NCBI GenBank assembly: GCA_037013495.1
Contig: CM072808.1
Span: forward strand, 45,866,068 to 45,930,067
Length of the DNA: 64,000 bases
Direction of reading: 5' to 3'
Origin: Hippophae tibetana
Lineage: Eukaryota; Streptophyta; Magnoliopsida; Rosales; Elaeagnaceae
Notes under the pieces: generated by a model
What the model saw: only the letters and a program-made list of their open reading frames with translations
Databases searched by the model: none
What the model was told of the DNA's origin: nothing
Position numbers and translations under genes: made by a program
Shown: in pieces, positions 12,009-23,668 of the stretch
Layout of the letters: every line of letters begins with the position of its first letter
Position numbering within the stretch: the first letter of the stretch is position 1

Positions 12009-15000
12009 ATGTCTCACTTTGGCAGGGCTGGCCCTCCAGACATATCTGACACCTACTCTCTTCTCGTCCTCAACATCACTTTTCGTAAGCTTCTTCTCTA
12101 TCTGAAAATTTTAGTTGATGTGTGTGATGGTAATTTACTAATTATCCCATTCTTTATATATTTTGTGGGGTTTTGTTTGTTTGACGATCAGGTACCTCTG
12201 CCGATGATCTGTTTCCTCTTTTCGATAAGTATGGAACGGTTGTGGATATCTTCATTCCCAGAGACCGAAGGTTCTAGAACTTTTATTTTTTCCATTGTTT
12301 TTATGATTTTTTTTCCTTGAGAAATTGGGCATATTTAATTGTTTTCTGTTATAGGAGTTCCTTATTTTTTCAGAGAACGGATTTAATTTGTCGTCTTTAT
12401 GAAATTTTTGTTGTTGTATAAAAAAGTTAGGTATAATATTATTTAGAAATTTTTATTGCTTTTCATGTAAAGAATCGTCGTTGATGTTAAGGGCCAAAAT
12501 GTGGAGATGTGACTTTGGACTCTTATGGTTTTTATGACGAGAAAACATTTATTTTAGGCTTCTCCTTCCAGTAATTTGGATTCATTATTCATCATTCATG
12601 TACCAGTATCCATGTTGTTATTTCTGTTTTGTTGTTAGTGTATAAAAAAAGAGTGTCTAACATAGTGTTTATAGGTAATATGAGATTTATCTTGCTTTGG
12701 GGTTAATCTTTAAGGATTGGATGATTCATGTTGCTTGTATACTATACAAAATTTACATAGTATTTAGGGATGGCAAAAAGATGCACTCTACGGATATTTG
12801 ATTCACAAAGAATATGATCAAGATGGATAACTTTTGGATTGGATCGAATCATGATCCATATATTAGATCAATGGATTGGATTATGATCTACATATTAAAT
12901 CAACAGATTGGATTAGATTAGGATATCGATTTGTGGATAGGACAAATTGGGTTTATACATGGATCAATCCAAATCTAAATATTTTTAAAACGAAAAGAAT
13001 CACACATTCTCAACATACTTATCTAATTTTTACAACGATTTATTTGAAAAAATTTACATTAAGAATAATCATTCTTAAAATTCTTGTCTCTTATGTTTTT
13101 ATAAATCTAAATCTCTTTTACAATTTTCATAAATCTATATATTATTCCTTAAAATTTATTAAACCAAAATTTAAATCTTTTCATATTCATAACTATTTAT
13201 TTCTTATAATTATTATATATGATAATATTCTCTTCCAATTTCTGAGTAATTAACTAAAATTTTATTTTTTTATTTGTAATACAAGGAAATCTCATCGGTT
13301 TTATTGAATGAATATGTAAATTATACTCAATTTAAAATTTTAGATATGATTAAGTTAATAATGTAAACAAATTTATTATAAAAGTACTAATATTTTTGGG
13401 AATATATATGATTATAATATTAATAAGAAAATTAAATAAAGTTTAAGTATATTTATTATAAATGAATGAGAACGACTAAAAAAATATTAATAAGAAAGTG
13501 TTTTCTTACAATATACAATGTTTGCTTTTTTTGTTTAATTTATTAATATAAAATATGTAATGTATCACATTAAATAATATTTTAGTTTTAAGGAAAAAAT
13601 ATTGGAATAATTTAGATCGGGTCATGAATGTCCATTGGTTTACGAATCAATATCTTATCGATTCAACTGAGCCATAGATCAAAATAGATTAGATCAGACT
13701 GAATCTTTTTGGATTGGATCATCACTAGCTCGGATTTGATCCAATCTATTACCATATCTAATAATATCAGAGCTTCAGTCGATCAATGGGGCAAAAACAA
13801 AACTAATGGGCCTCCTACACAAAAAAATATATTGGCCTTGCAAAAAAAGAGAGTACAAGTTATCCAAATTAAAATATAAAAAAAAAGGTTAAAAATACAA
13901 ATTTGTTTTCTTTTGATGGAAATTTTTGACATATATGTTCCTGCAAAACTACTTAAATCATAATATAAAAATTATTGTGCAAAAATAAAAAAAATCTTTC
14001 TTTCTCAGTAAAATATCAGAAAATAGAATATCAATTATCCTTTTAGGGTTGGCTTGCCCAGTCGGGCTTCTTTTGTTATAATAAATCAAAATTAAAAAAA
14101 TCATAATAAAAAATGGATTTTCGTATGTAAATTTTGTAATGTATAAACAACATGAGCCATCTAATCTTAAAAGGCTAACCCAAATGAAGCAAATCTTATA
14201 CTACTCATACACATTACACTAGTATATTGCTTAATCAATATGAGACACTCTTTTTATACAATAACATCCCTCCGAAGTGTGGGCCGTTAGGACTGAAAAT
14301 ATTGCTCTATTTTATATTTCTGATGGTTTATTATGCTACTTTGGTTTGTTGATGAAAAAAGAACGAAAGTATTCATTTTATGGTTTTAGTATTTTGGTGT
14401 TCATGTAATATTTTTATTTTGTTCTCTTTGTTCTGTGGTTTAGGACTGGTGAGTCTAGGGGCTTTGCTTTTGTGCGCTACAAGTATGCTGATGAAGCACA
14501 AAAAGCTGTTGAGAGGCTTGATGGTATATATCTAATGTTCCCTCTTTAATTTATCGGATATTCTTTGGGTTATTGACATCCTTGTATATATTTACATCAG
14601 TACTAATCCAAACTTCTTGGAAGTAGACTATAGGCTTACGTTAGAAGTTGCTGATCATATGTTGACCCAAGTGTAACTTTGACTCAGGAAGAGTTGTTGA
14701 TGGTCGAGAGATAATGGTTCAGTTTGCAAAATATGGGCCAAATGCTGAGAGGATGTAAGTTTGTGGTTTATTAGTTTATATGAGGTGCTGGTTGATAAAA
14801 AAGGTTGCTTTGGATTGTATTCTTTGTTTGATTTGCATCCAGTTAAACAGTATGTGGGCAAATATTATTTTTCAATAACTTGAACTTGGATGCAAATTTG
14901 AAAGTTTAAGTTTGGCATTGCCATAGTTAACAATTCGTAAATAGCTTATTTTATATCGAGGCTTGCTGTAGGTATTAAATAGCTGTGCCAGTGGGGTGTG

Positions 15001-16939
15001 TAGTTTATTTTATTTTGTATAATGGTTTTATTACACAACTATTTCACTAAATCTATGGTTCTTAATGGAAGTACTTTCTGCATTACTTGCATTTGCCTTT
15101 GGTTTTCTGGACTATTTATGATCTATTATTTGCATAACTAATTATTTTCTTGCTAGGTTTCATTTGATTTTAATGATTGAGAACAGCAGGTTTCATTTGA
15201 TTTTAATGGTTGAGAACAGCAGGTTTCATTACCAATTAAAGGCAGTGGACTTATCAGTTCATTAATATTTATTTGTATTTGTTTCAGTCATAAAGGACGG
15301 ATAACTGAACCTGTTCCAAGATCAAGATATAGATCAAGGAGTTGCAGTCCCCGGAGAAGGTTGGTCCTCCTTTATCTTATTTTGTTTGTTGCACATGTTT
15401 TTATATATTAATTATACATTTATGTTTATTAGTATTTCTTTTTATTTAATTCTTATAAAGAAACACGAAAGTTCAAGAGGCCTACAGATGATGACGGTTT
15501 TGGGAACACCATGATTGCAATTTTGCCTAATATAATGTCTAAATATATGGATACACTGGCTAGTCATGCATGCCATAACTATTATACTATACTACTCAGT
15601 GCTTACTAGCCAAATCCAACATAAACCACACTCAATAATTCATCTACTTTCACTTAGATTGTGACAGAAGGGTCATTACATTTTGTTACAAGACTAGAGA
15701 AATCCTGAAGTGGTAACATAATACGAGGTAAAAATCCATCCCTGAGATCACAACACAAGTATATAAGATGTACATTTGTACACTTTCATTAGTAATTAAA
15801 TAAACAAATGCCTGGTAAAAAAGAACATCAAACCAAAATAAGTAACTTGAGCAAACTTTCCTCAAATTTCACACTACACTGTAGCATGAGAATCTATGGA
15901 GAAAAGTTGATAAAGAATTTTTTATTTTGTTTCTTAATGTGTCTGCACTTAGGTATAAGCAGAAATAGCATGGTTTTCAGAGGGATGGCACACTTGTTGA
16001 CAAGAGAGAATAGAGAAAAAGAAAGATACCTTTCGAGATTCTTGGTGGAGACTCTATCAGGAAGTGTAGTCCATTGTAATTTACAATTTTTGTCTCTCGA
16101 GTGGAGTGAAGTGATTTAATGATCACAACTTCAGGATACATGTATAATGTTGTAGGTGCTGTTTCTTCCATGCAACAATTTTGTGTTAATTCTTGTGCTG
16201 AAAACAAATGACTTATGCTGTTTCCAGATTATTCAGATAATGAGAAGTACTATATCTATCATCTTAGGCTGAATGGGGAAGATAGAAAAATTATTGATCT
16301 AGTAATTAGGTTGCAGCTGGTAATTGATAGTATTTTGCCTTCACATAATTTTATCAAAATGATTTTGACCTCTTTGGATGTAATGATCATCTTTTGGGTT
16401 GTTTGAATTTCTGATGCCTGCATACTCTGTATAATACTTGTTTCTCAGGTACCGAGATGATTATAGAGAACGTGACTACAGGAGGAGAAGTCGCAGTCGA
16501 AGTAGGGATAGGTATGAGCGAGACAGGTACCGTGGGAGGGATATAGATTACCGTCACCGAAGCCAGAGCTTCAGTATTAGCCCAGATTATTACAGGAGCA
16601 GGGGTAGAGGTCGGCATGATGATGAACGTCGCAGTCTAAGCCGGAGCCGGAGCCGGAGCCGGAGCCGATCTATGGACAGGTTTTACGATTGTGCTTATGA
16701 TTTTTTTGCCTCCTAATATACAAACCCGGATCTTTTTCTTTATTAATAATATGTTCTCTTGCCATTTTTCCAGTTCACCTGCTAGGAGCCCCTCTGTTTG
16801 CAATACTCCATCTCCTAGGGGTGAGAGCCCAGATAGGCACAGCCATGACGGGCGATCTCCTTCCCAGAGCATTTCACCAAGAGGCCGACCAGCTGATTCT
16901 TGCAGCCCCTCTCCAAGGAATTCAGATGCTGAGCCTTGA
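12009..16939 (+). CDS. SC35: SC35-type serine/arginine-rich splicing factor
   Basis: Seven exons, all GT/AG and phase-consistent: 12009-12084, 12192-12270, 14444-14523, 14688-14754, 15288-15359, 16449-16679, 16774-16939. They total 771 bp, or 256 residues. The protein begins MSHFGRAGPPDISDTYSLLV and has one RRM (about residues 16-94) with RNP2 LLVLNI and RNP1 RGFAFVRY, then an Arg/Ser domain with repeated RS dipeptides and an SPSPR-rich tail. This matches plant SC35, which binds exonic enhancers in nuclear speckles and recruits U1 snRNP and U2AF; its RS domain is a phosphorylation target. The RS-domain intron (15360-16448) is long, as is usual in SR genes that autoregulate by alternative splicing. 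A GTGAGTC donor right after the stop (16941) suggests a 3 prime UTR intron. No damage seen. Confidence 0.95.
12775..13760. mobile_element. Non-autonomous hAT-like element in SC35 intron 2
   Basis: The left end TAGGGATGGCAAAAAGAT and the inverted right end (tag at 13758-13760 reading inward as TAGATATGGTAATAGAT) form imperfect terminal inverted repeats. The flanks ATAGTATT (12767-12774) and ATAATATC (13761-13768) match at 6 of 8 positions, as an aged 8-bp target duplication would. The subterminal regions are full of short ATTGGAT and GATCCA motifs in both orientations, typical of hAT ends. The middle is AT-rich with no transposase. The roughly 986-bp length and lack of coding capacity suggest a large MITE or deletion derivative. 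Confidence 0.6.
13761..14443 (+). other. Remainder of SC35 intron 2
   Basis: Between the hAT-like element and exon 3 this intron holds AT-rich DNA with no coding sequence. A GC-richer patch around 13780-13840 and 14040-14070 may be debris from another insertion, but no ends could be paired. Confidence 0.5.
15155..15220. repeat. Tandem duplication, 2 x 33 bp, in SC35 intron 4
   Basis: Units 15155-15187 and 15188-15220 differ at one base (aatgattg against aatggttg), and a partial third copy runs to 15230. It lies about 60 bp before the exon 5 acceptor and each unit contains a CAG, so it could offer extra branch-point or acceptor-like sequence. Confidence 0.9.
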
Positions 16940-17017
16940 GGTGAGTCTCTACAGCAGTTTCATTTCAAATTTAATTGCATCTGGAGTCTCTACAGCTGAT
17001 TCTTTCAGTCCCTCTCC
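16892..17017 (+). repeat. Duplicated end of SC35 last coding exon
   Basis: The segment starting GCTGATTCTTGCAGCCCC (16892 onward) recurs as GCTGATTCTTTCAGTCCC from about 16995, with CTCTCCAAGGAATT common to both. The second copy lies beyond the stop codon, in the 3 prime UTR, and is preceded by CTCTACAG, a potential splice acceptor facing the GTGAGTC donor at 16941. Confidence 0.8.
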
Positions 17018-18240
17018 AAGGAATTTAGTTGCCTGAATTAATGTTGTGTTAATGTAATCCTTGTTTTGTAGGAATGACTGCTGGCTGCATTTAAATATAA
17101 ATACATCTACGGTAGTTGGCTTGTGGGTGTTTTGTCAATGTTGAGGACTCTTGATCGTCCTACATGTTTCTGAGGGATATTTAAGCAATAGCTTTGGTAG
17201 GATGGATTTCTTTCTGAACTCAATTGCATAAGACTTGTGCTAGTTTGTTTTGCTAGTCCAATATCTATTGACTTTGCAGTTTATGTGCTGATATTTAAGT
17301 GCTTATTGTGACTGGTATTTTAGTTCTTATCTTTAGTATACATTTAATTTTTATGTTTTCCTTTTATAATTATTGATTCACTATAAAATATTTATTGGGT
17401 TTTATAGCCATGCTCGTGAGAAGAGTGGCTTGGGCCTGATAGGAGGATGTTGATGATATGTAGCTGTTGATGCCGTCTCTAAGTTGTAGATGATCCATCT
17501 CATGCTGGTTGCAGCAGTTTGCTTGTTTTAAAAGCATTATTGATTTAGCATTGTGCTTGATTGCAGGAAGATTAAGATAAGTAACTGAATAACATAATAT
17601 TGTTGCAAGATGTTGGTTAAACTCATTGTTCATAGAAAGCATGGCATACTTTAGAATTTTAACATTTGATATTTGTCTGTGGTCTATTATTGATCATTAG
17701 AAGATCTGCCTTGAGGGTTTCTATCTGCTGTGATGATATCAATCTATTAAATCATCACAAATTGAATGTGTTTTTACCTGTAGCTGATGATGCTTGTGGG
17801 ATGGACCTGTAGTTGGAACGAGTAGTAGATGCAGCTGTAGTTGCTGTGATGATCTGATGAGATGTAGCACCAATTGAACTGTCGTTTTCTCTTTTGGTCA
17901 GTAGCTGATGCTGCGTGTAAGATGGGTCAGTAGCTGATGCTGCATGTAAGATGGGTTATTGGCTTGATGCTGTGCATGTTAGTGTTGAATTTGAGTCATA
18001 CGAGTTTAATTGTGGAATAAGCTAGTCTGAAACTTTCATAGTAAGCTGATAGTGTGAACATTTGAAGGTTTAACGGTAGGCTTTTGTTTTTCACGGACTC
18101 CTGCAAGCCTTATTATTTGTTTTGCTTACTTTAGATAAATATGCTTTGTAGTTTCTGCTAAGGTCAAGAGGTAGTAGTCCACTTCTGTTGTTTTATTTGT
18201 AATTTTAGTTATTAAATTGTTGATGTATGCTTCGTGAGAT
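16940..18240 (+). other. 3 prime region of SC35
   Basis: Moderately GC-containing, T/G-rich sequence without ORFs, typical of a long plant 3 prime UTR with possible UTR introns. It contains a 29-bp tandem duplication (17896-17924 and 17925-17953). No poly(A) signal could be picked with confidence among many AT-rich candidates. Confidence 0.5.
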
Positions 18241-20376
18241 CAATATTTGTTGTCATTAAATAATTGGGTTTGGTGTATCGATTTAGGTTTTGATTTAAAT
18301 CGAAACTAGGTTTTTCAATTTTTGAAAAATGAGAATTAATATAACCCTATAAATTTGAAAAACTAGTTGAACTCAAGTTAAATTTTTTAATTTTGTTTTG
18401 AGTTGAGTTGGATCAAAGAAATTCTCTTTTTTTCTTTAATGAATTTTCTTTATTAATTTTTCTTAACTTATAATGTTTTTAATGTTACTTTTATTATATT
18501 ATTTAAATTTGAAGATTTAGATTTTAATTACTTGGTATAATTAGTTAATTTTAATATCTAAGTTATCTATAATGTTGTTCATGGGATGTGAATTTTAATG
18601 GAAAAAATATAGATGTTGTAATGTATAAATAAAAACAATGTATCTAGGGGAATTGTTTTTTATTGTTTGCTTGTTCATAGTTTGTGTAGATTTGGGTGAG
18701 GCGAGCAGAGGCATAGACAGAGGTTGGGAGGAGACAAGTGTTGCTGTTTGATAATTAATAAGAATTGAGAAAAAAATGAAATGAGTGGTATGAAAATATT
18801 TAGTTAAATATAATGAAATTAAAACATTATTAATATTATATTGTTTGATTTTATTACTGGAGTTAAAGAAAAAATAGTATTATAGTCTTCAGTTTATAAT
18901 TATAATAGAATGAAATATATTTTATAGGGTAGTGTATAGAATTTAGGTTATAAGGATATAATGGTTAGGATTATATTTAGAGTTAGGATAAAATTAGAAC
19001 CAATGGGAATAGAATCACTATTTTTATGAAAGATGAAATTTTTATTTTTTCTCTTTTAAAATTTGATTTTATTCCATTATTATAGTAAAATATAAAATTG
19101 TAAAGAATTATTTTCATTTTTTCCCTTATTCTTAAGTAAATTTTTAAAAAATAATTGTATAAAATAATAATAATATATTAATATCAATATAAAAATAAAG
19201 TTAAAAAATAATATACTGTGATAGTTTGGTTTTTAACATTTAAAAGGTATTTTAAAATTAAGAATTAAATTAAATTAATAAAATTTTAAACTAAATCTAA
19301 GTTAATTCGGATATTTTAGAAGGGTTGACTTATGTAAATTTTGCACTTGCATTGGTATTTATTTTGCGCTCGAATGAGTTAAAAAAAAAAGCTTTGTAAA
19401 TTTTCTTTTATAGAAATAAATTTATTTGGAATTTTCATTAAACCCAAAATCAGAGCGGCTCAATATCGTTTCGACAGAATTAGCTAGGCGCGGTCTTTTA
19501 TATATATATATATATATATATTTCTTTAAATTTTTAATAAGCTCGATTAATTTAGGGGTGTTTAATAATGATCCTATTTTTAATTTTCGATTTTTTAGAT
19601 AATTTTTTAATTAAATAGTTGATAATTTCTTATTTTATTTTTAAGGAATTATTATTAAAATATTAGATAATTTATAATTTTTTTTAAAAAGGGATTTTTA
19701 AATCACATTTTAGATTTTAGATTCCTTTTGTTTCACAAAACATATTTTCTACAAAAAAAAAAAGAGAAGCTTTGGGATTTAATATATATAAATATTAAAA
19801 TAAAATGATTCAAATTTGTTTTTCAATAATAACTATTTTTTGATAAAAAAACAGATAATAGAAAGTGTTATTAAATAAATTTTGATTTTTCTTTAAAATT
19901 ATTAAGTAAAAGATGTTTGTATTATATTTATAAATAAATTCAAAATCATAAAATCAATTATTTAATTAAAAAATATAATTTATAAATTTAAATTATTATC
20001 AAATATATTCTTATTATATCAAAATTAATTTTTTTTTATAATTCTACATAAGTTATTCCTTAATCCAATTACAAAAAAATTGAAACGATGTAGAATAATT
20101 TTTTTAAAATAATATTTAAAATTTAAAATAATAAAAATAATATTTTAATAATATTAAATAGTTGTATGACGTTTAAATTAAATAAATTTAAATGATCGTA
20201 GTTTAATTTAATTAAGGAATCTAAATGATTATAATTATATTTGAATGTTGTCTAATTGAATAATGTTCAAAATAAAATAATATATTAGATTTTTTAATAA
20301 TAAAAATATAAAAAATAGATGTAGATAATATTATTTTTATGATTATAAATTTTAATAATATTATTAGTTTTATTTT
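18241..20376. other. AT-rich intergenic DNA
   Basis: No gene or recognisable transposon end seen. An AT microsatellite lies around 19499-19521. Confidence 0.6.
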
Positions 20377-22055
20377 TTAAAACTTTCTTATATGCTTAGT
20401 TATACTAGAAAAAATCCACCATATCGTGTTGTCTACGTCAATAAATACTTCAGTAATTATGGCCACAAATTTGACATTTGAATTTCCTTTATTCTTTACT
20501 TTCTTCGAGGGAAGATAATTTCTATTAAAATTAAAAGGTTTATCGCAATTAAAGCATGTGTCCTTTCTTTTCTTATTTCTTTTATATTTTGAATCAATTT
20601 TTTTTATTGTTATTGTCGTCCAATGGAGTTTCATCTATTTCTCTTTTGAAATTATTTTCATTTTTCTCTTCCAGTATAAGTACCTTAGAGAATTGATCAT
20701 CTAGATTATTTAATTTTATTTCCTCCTTGATACGGAGACGATGACCCAATTCTTCTAGGAATATATATCTTCTTTCTTATGCTTAATACTCTTTTTGTTG
20801 TCTTTCTATAAAGGAATTTATTTATCAATAATAGAAGTTACAATAATAAATTCATCAATTTTCATGTCATGTTTACATTTATTATGAATATGACATATCT
20901 CAAGTGATATTGAAATTTCTCTATTATCTTCCTATTATCAACCATGTGACATTAAAAAAAATTTAAAATTAGAAATTTTTACTTATATCATCTTTAAACA
21001 TATATTTGGCTTCTAAAGCATTTCATATTTCTTTAGCATTAGATTTATTATAATATTAATCAAAGAGAGCATCACACGTAGCATTGCAAATGTCACTTGC
21101 ACACAAGTTATCTTGCTCCCACTTCTATCTTATACAAGTATCTCATACATGCTCATTTTCATTTTCATCAAGTTTTCATGTGGTGAGAACATATTTTATA
21201 TTCAAATTTGCTAACATAAAATAGAGTTTATTTTGTCAACATCGAAAGTTTCCTCCATCGAACCTCTCTATTTTGACATTGTCAACTTCAAATTCATGAA
21301 GTAAAGATGATGATGGCATCATAGTAATTATCGTATTAAGATTATTGAAAAATAAAATAATAATTTTATGAGAGCTTACTTTTAAATTTAGTAAATTTAA
21401 TAAAGGCTTCAAAGCATGATATAATATCGTTCTCTTTAAGATGCTTTTTGCCCCATCATTTCAATGATGCATTATGGTTTGGTAAATACATTTTTAAGAT
21501 ACAATGAAGCTTTCGTTGTCTAGGTATATTTAAAACATTAATTTGTATATTTAAAGTTTATGAATATTTTATCACAAAATATTATTTTAGAAATGGAATT
21601 AATAAAAAGAAAATTGTTTTGGGTGAGTTTTATGACTTAAGACCTTTGGTATTTATAGAATAATTTGGCACTTATTAATTTGGATTACATTGTTTCATTT
21701 CTAGCCCTTAGATATTGATTTAATGGTTAAATATCAAGTAGTATAACTCTATTTTATCAAGAGATAAGAGTCATCAATCAAAGGTCCTCAATGATAGTAT
21801 GACATAGATTGCACCTCGTTTGATTGGTCAACGTGGGTCAAATCTCAATTAATCATTGATGAATGATCATGATCAATTATCATAACAACTCATTAAATCC
21901 AAAGGTCATGAATCAACCATCATTACAATTTATCAAATCCAAAGATCATAAATCAACTATCATGACCTTTTATGGTTATGCAAATGAATGAGTGTAATTT
22001 GAAAGTAATAAACATACATGTTAGTGATTTATATATTTTGAAAATCTCTTCAACA
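20377..22055 (-). pseudogene. Ty1/copia remnant: gag fragment with partial LTR
   Basis: Reading leftwards from about 21306, a broken gag can be followed: a start-like Met-Met-Pro-Ser-Ser-Ser, then Phe-Asp-Gly-Gly-Asn-Phe-Arg (the copia gag entry motif), an Ile-Ile-Asp-Lys block, a Glu-Glu-Leu-Gly block, a degenerate zinc knuckle with Cys-Phe-Asn-Cys (about 20545-20555), and a corrupted protease site where Trp-Trp-Ile is followed by Phe-Ser-Ser instead of Asp-Ser-Gly. Frameshifts and stops abound. To the right, CTATAAATACC on the minus strand (about 21648-21660) could be the LTR TATA box, and the sequence ends near 22055 as TGTTGAAGAG in element sense, a plausible LTR terminus. Integrase, RT and the other LTR are absent: a truncated old insertion. 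Confidence 0.65.
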
Positions 22056-22079
22056 ATTTATTACTTGTAATGGTTTATT

Positions 22080-22870
22080 ATTGATTTATAATTTTGAAAT
22101 AGACCTTAATTTTTTATGTAACCCTATTATTGGTCAAATTCGTCAACTTCCATTGGGACCACGACATAGTATGACTTTGAAATATTAAACTGGTTTCGGT
22201 TATGACCACTTGACTAGTGACTACAAGGTGGTTTTTAATCATTGAAACTTATGTTTTTTGTGATTTGAGATTAGTGTTTATAACTTAGCCATTGTTTCGG
22301 AGAAAACTCAACATATTCCCTGACCCTAATCTTATTGTATTCGATCCTTTCTCTAAATGTGTGGTTAGCTTATGGTTACATCATTGCTTTTGATATTGGT
22401 AAGGATGTGATTGAGGTGATGATTTTACCAAGTTGCATCATGGCTCGAAATTTTTGAAAATGAGGAGATGTATGAGGACATCTTGTTACTCTGGCTCCTT
22501 ACTTGGATGATGATGTTATTGATTTGTGGGTCATGGAAGAGGACATCTCGTTACTCTAGCTTCTTACTTGGATGACAATGTTATTGATTTGTGGGTTATG
22601 GAAGAGGATGATGTAGTAGAGAATCTTGGAGCAAGAAACTTTCAATCAAAATTCAAACAATATTATCAAGTCATTCACAATTGGTTATGATGGTAAAATC
22701 TTGTTAAAGGCATATGAGTATGATATTAGTTACTTTTTTTGGTTTGATACACGGAGGAAACAATTTATAGGAAAGATATTCATATATAATGAAGATAGTC
22801 ATGGGTTAAGAGTTGATTCTTCAATCTTTATTTTTGGTTGTTTCATCTTTTATTTGTCATGACACCTTTT
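22080..22870 (+). pseudogene. F-box protein fragment (F-box-associated domain)
   Basis: The F-box-associated interaction domain can be recognised piecewise in changing frames: Asn-Pro-Ile-Ile-Gly-Gln-Ile-Arg-Gln-Leu-Pro near 22122, Gly-Phe-Gly-Tyr-Asp-His-Leu-Thr near 22196, Ala-Phe-Asp-Ile-Gly-Lys near 22387, Asp-Leu-Trp-Val-Met-Glu-Glu-Asp near 22590, and a Gly-Lys-Ile-Leu-Leu-Lys-Ala-Tyr strand in the open stretch 22626-22862. Complete proteins of this family select substrates for SCF ubiquitin ligases. The amino-terminal F-box is missing or unrecognisable, there are stops and shifts, and a 65-bp tandem duplication (22474-22603) disrupts the frame. It is a decayed copy from a very large plant family. 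Confidence 0.7.
22474..22603 (+). repeat. 65-bp tandem duplication inside the F-box pseudogene
   Basis: Units 22474-22538 and 22539-22603 share the series GAGGACATCT, CTTACTTGGATGA and TTGATTTGTGGGT, with a few substitutions. Because 65 is not a multiple of three, the duplication shifts the reading frame. Confidence 0.9.
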
Positions 22871-23668
22871 GATTTCATTGTCATATTTTTTTGTACAAAC
22901 TTATTTATGTTAATATGCTACTTGTTTCTTTTATAAAATAATTGTCACCTATTTAGCTACTTTGTTTTGATAAGTGACAAGTTGGTTTTTGTATTTTTAA
23001 AATCGAAATCAACTTATTTGTATCTATAAAACATAAAATTTGATTCGGTTTTGGTAGAATAAGTTTGTTTGTTTATTGGTTATTATGTCTTCTTATTTGT
23101 TTTATGGTTGAAGAGTATCTTTTATTGCTACCCATTAGCTACTTTCTTTTGATCAGTGACAAACAAAATCACGTAGGAGCGAGAAAACTTAGTAAAATCC
23201 AACAATAGAATGAACCAATGTTTGTAAGTTTCTATATTAGAGAGTACCCACTTTTTCACTAATCAAAAGAAAGTACCTTAAAAACATTTCTCCCTCTGGT
23301 CCATATCATATTTCAAGACAACTTCAAATATCAAATTCTATCATTTGAATAATGTTTCAAGGTATATAGGCCAAGTTCTATATGATCTAAAAATGATGTA
23401 GATTATACTTCTGGATAACCTTATTTAAAGGGAATTGATATTTTTGGAGAAAAAATACAAATGGAAAAATAATTTAAAATTTATGCTCATAATTTAATGA
23501 TTAGGTATTTTTAAATTTAAAAACTTCAATTTAGCAAATAGCTAGGGTTACCTATTTAAATATACTCTATTTGAACTAAAACCAGACACATAAATTACTA
23601 TTAACACAAACATTATAAACAAACTGACATAAATTCAACAAGTTTAGTAATCTAATTTACAAATGCTT
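22871..23668. other. Intergenic DNA downstream of the 2-ODD gene
   Basis: No further gene seen between the F-box remnant and the 2-ODD stop codon. The part nearest 23668 is the 3 prime flank of the minus-strand dioxygenase gene. Confidence 0.6.

Noticed and set aside
12876..13253. 125-codon open stretch in SC35 intron 2
   Set aside because: It lies wholly inside the hAT-like non-autonomous element and consists of AT-rich filler.
16387..16872. Minus-strand open frames opposite the SC35 RS domain
   Set aside because: Arg/Ser codon repeats read in reverse give Pro/Ala-rich frames; artefact of the repeats.
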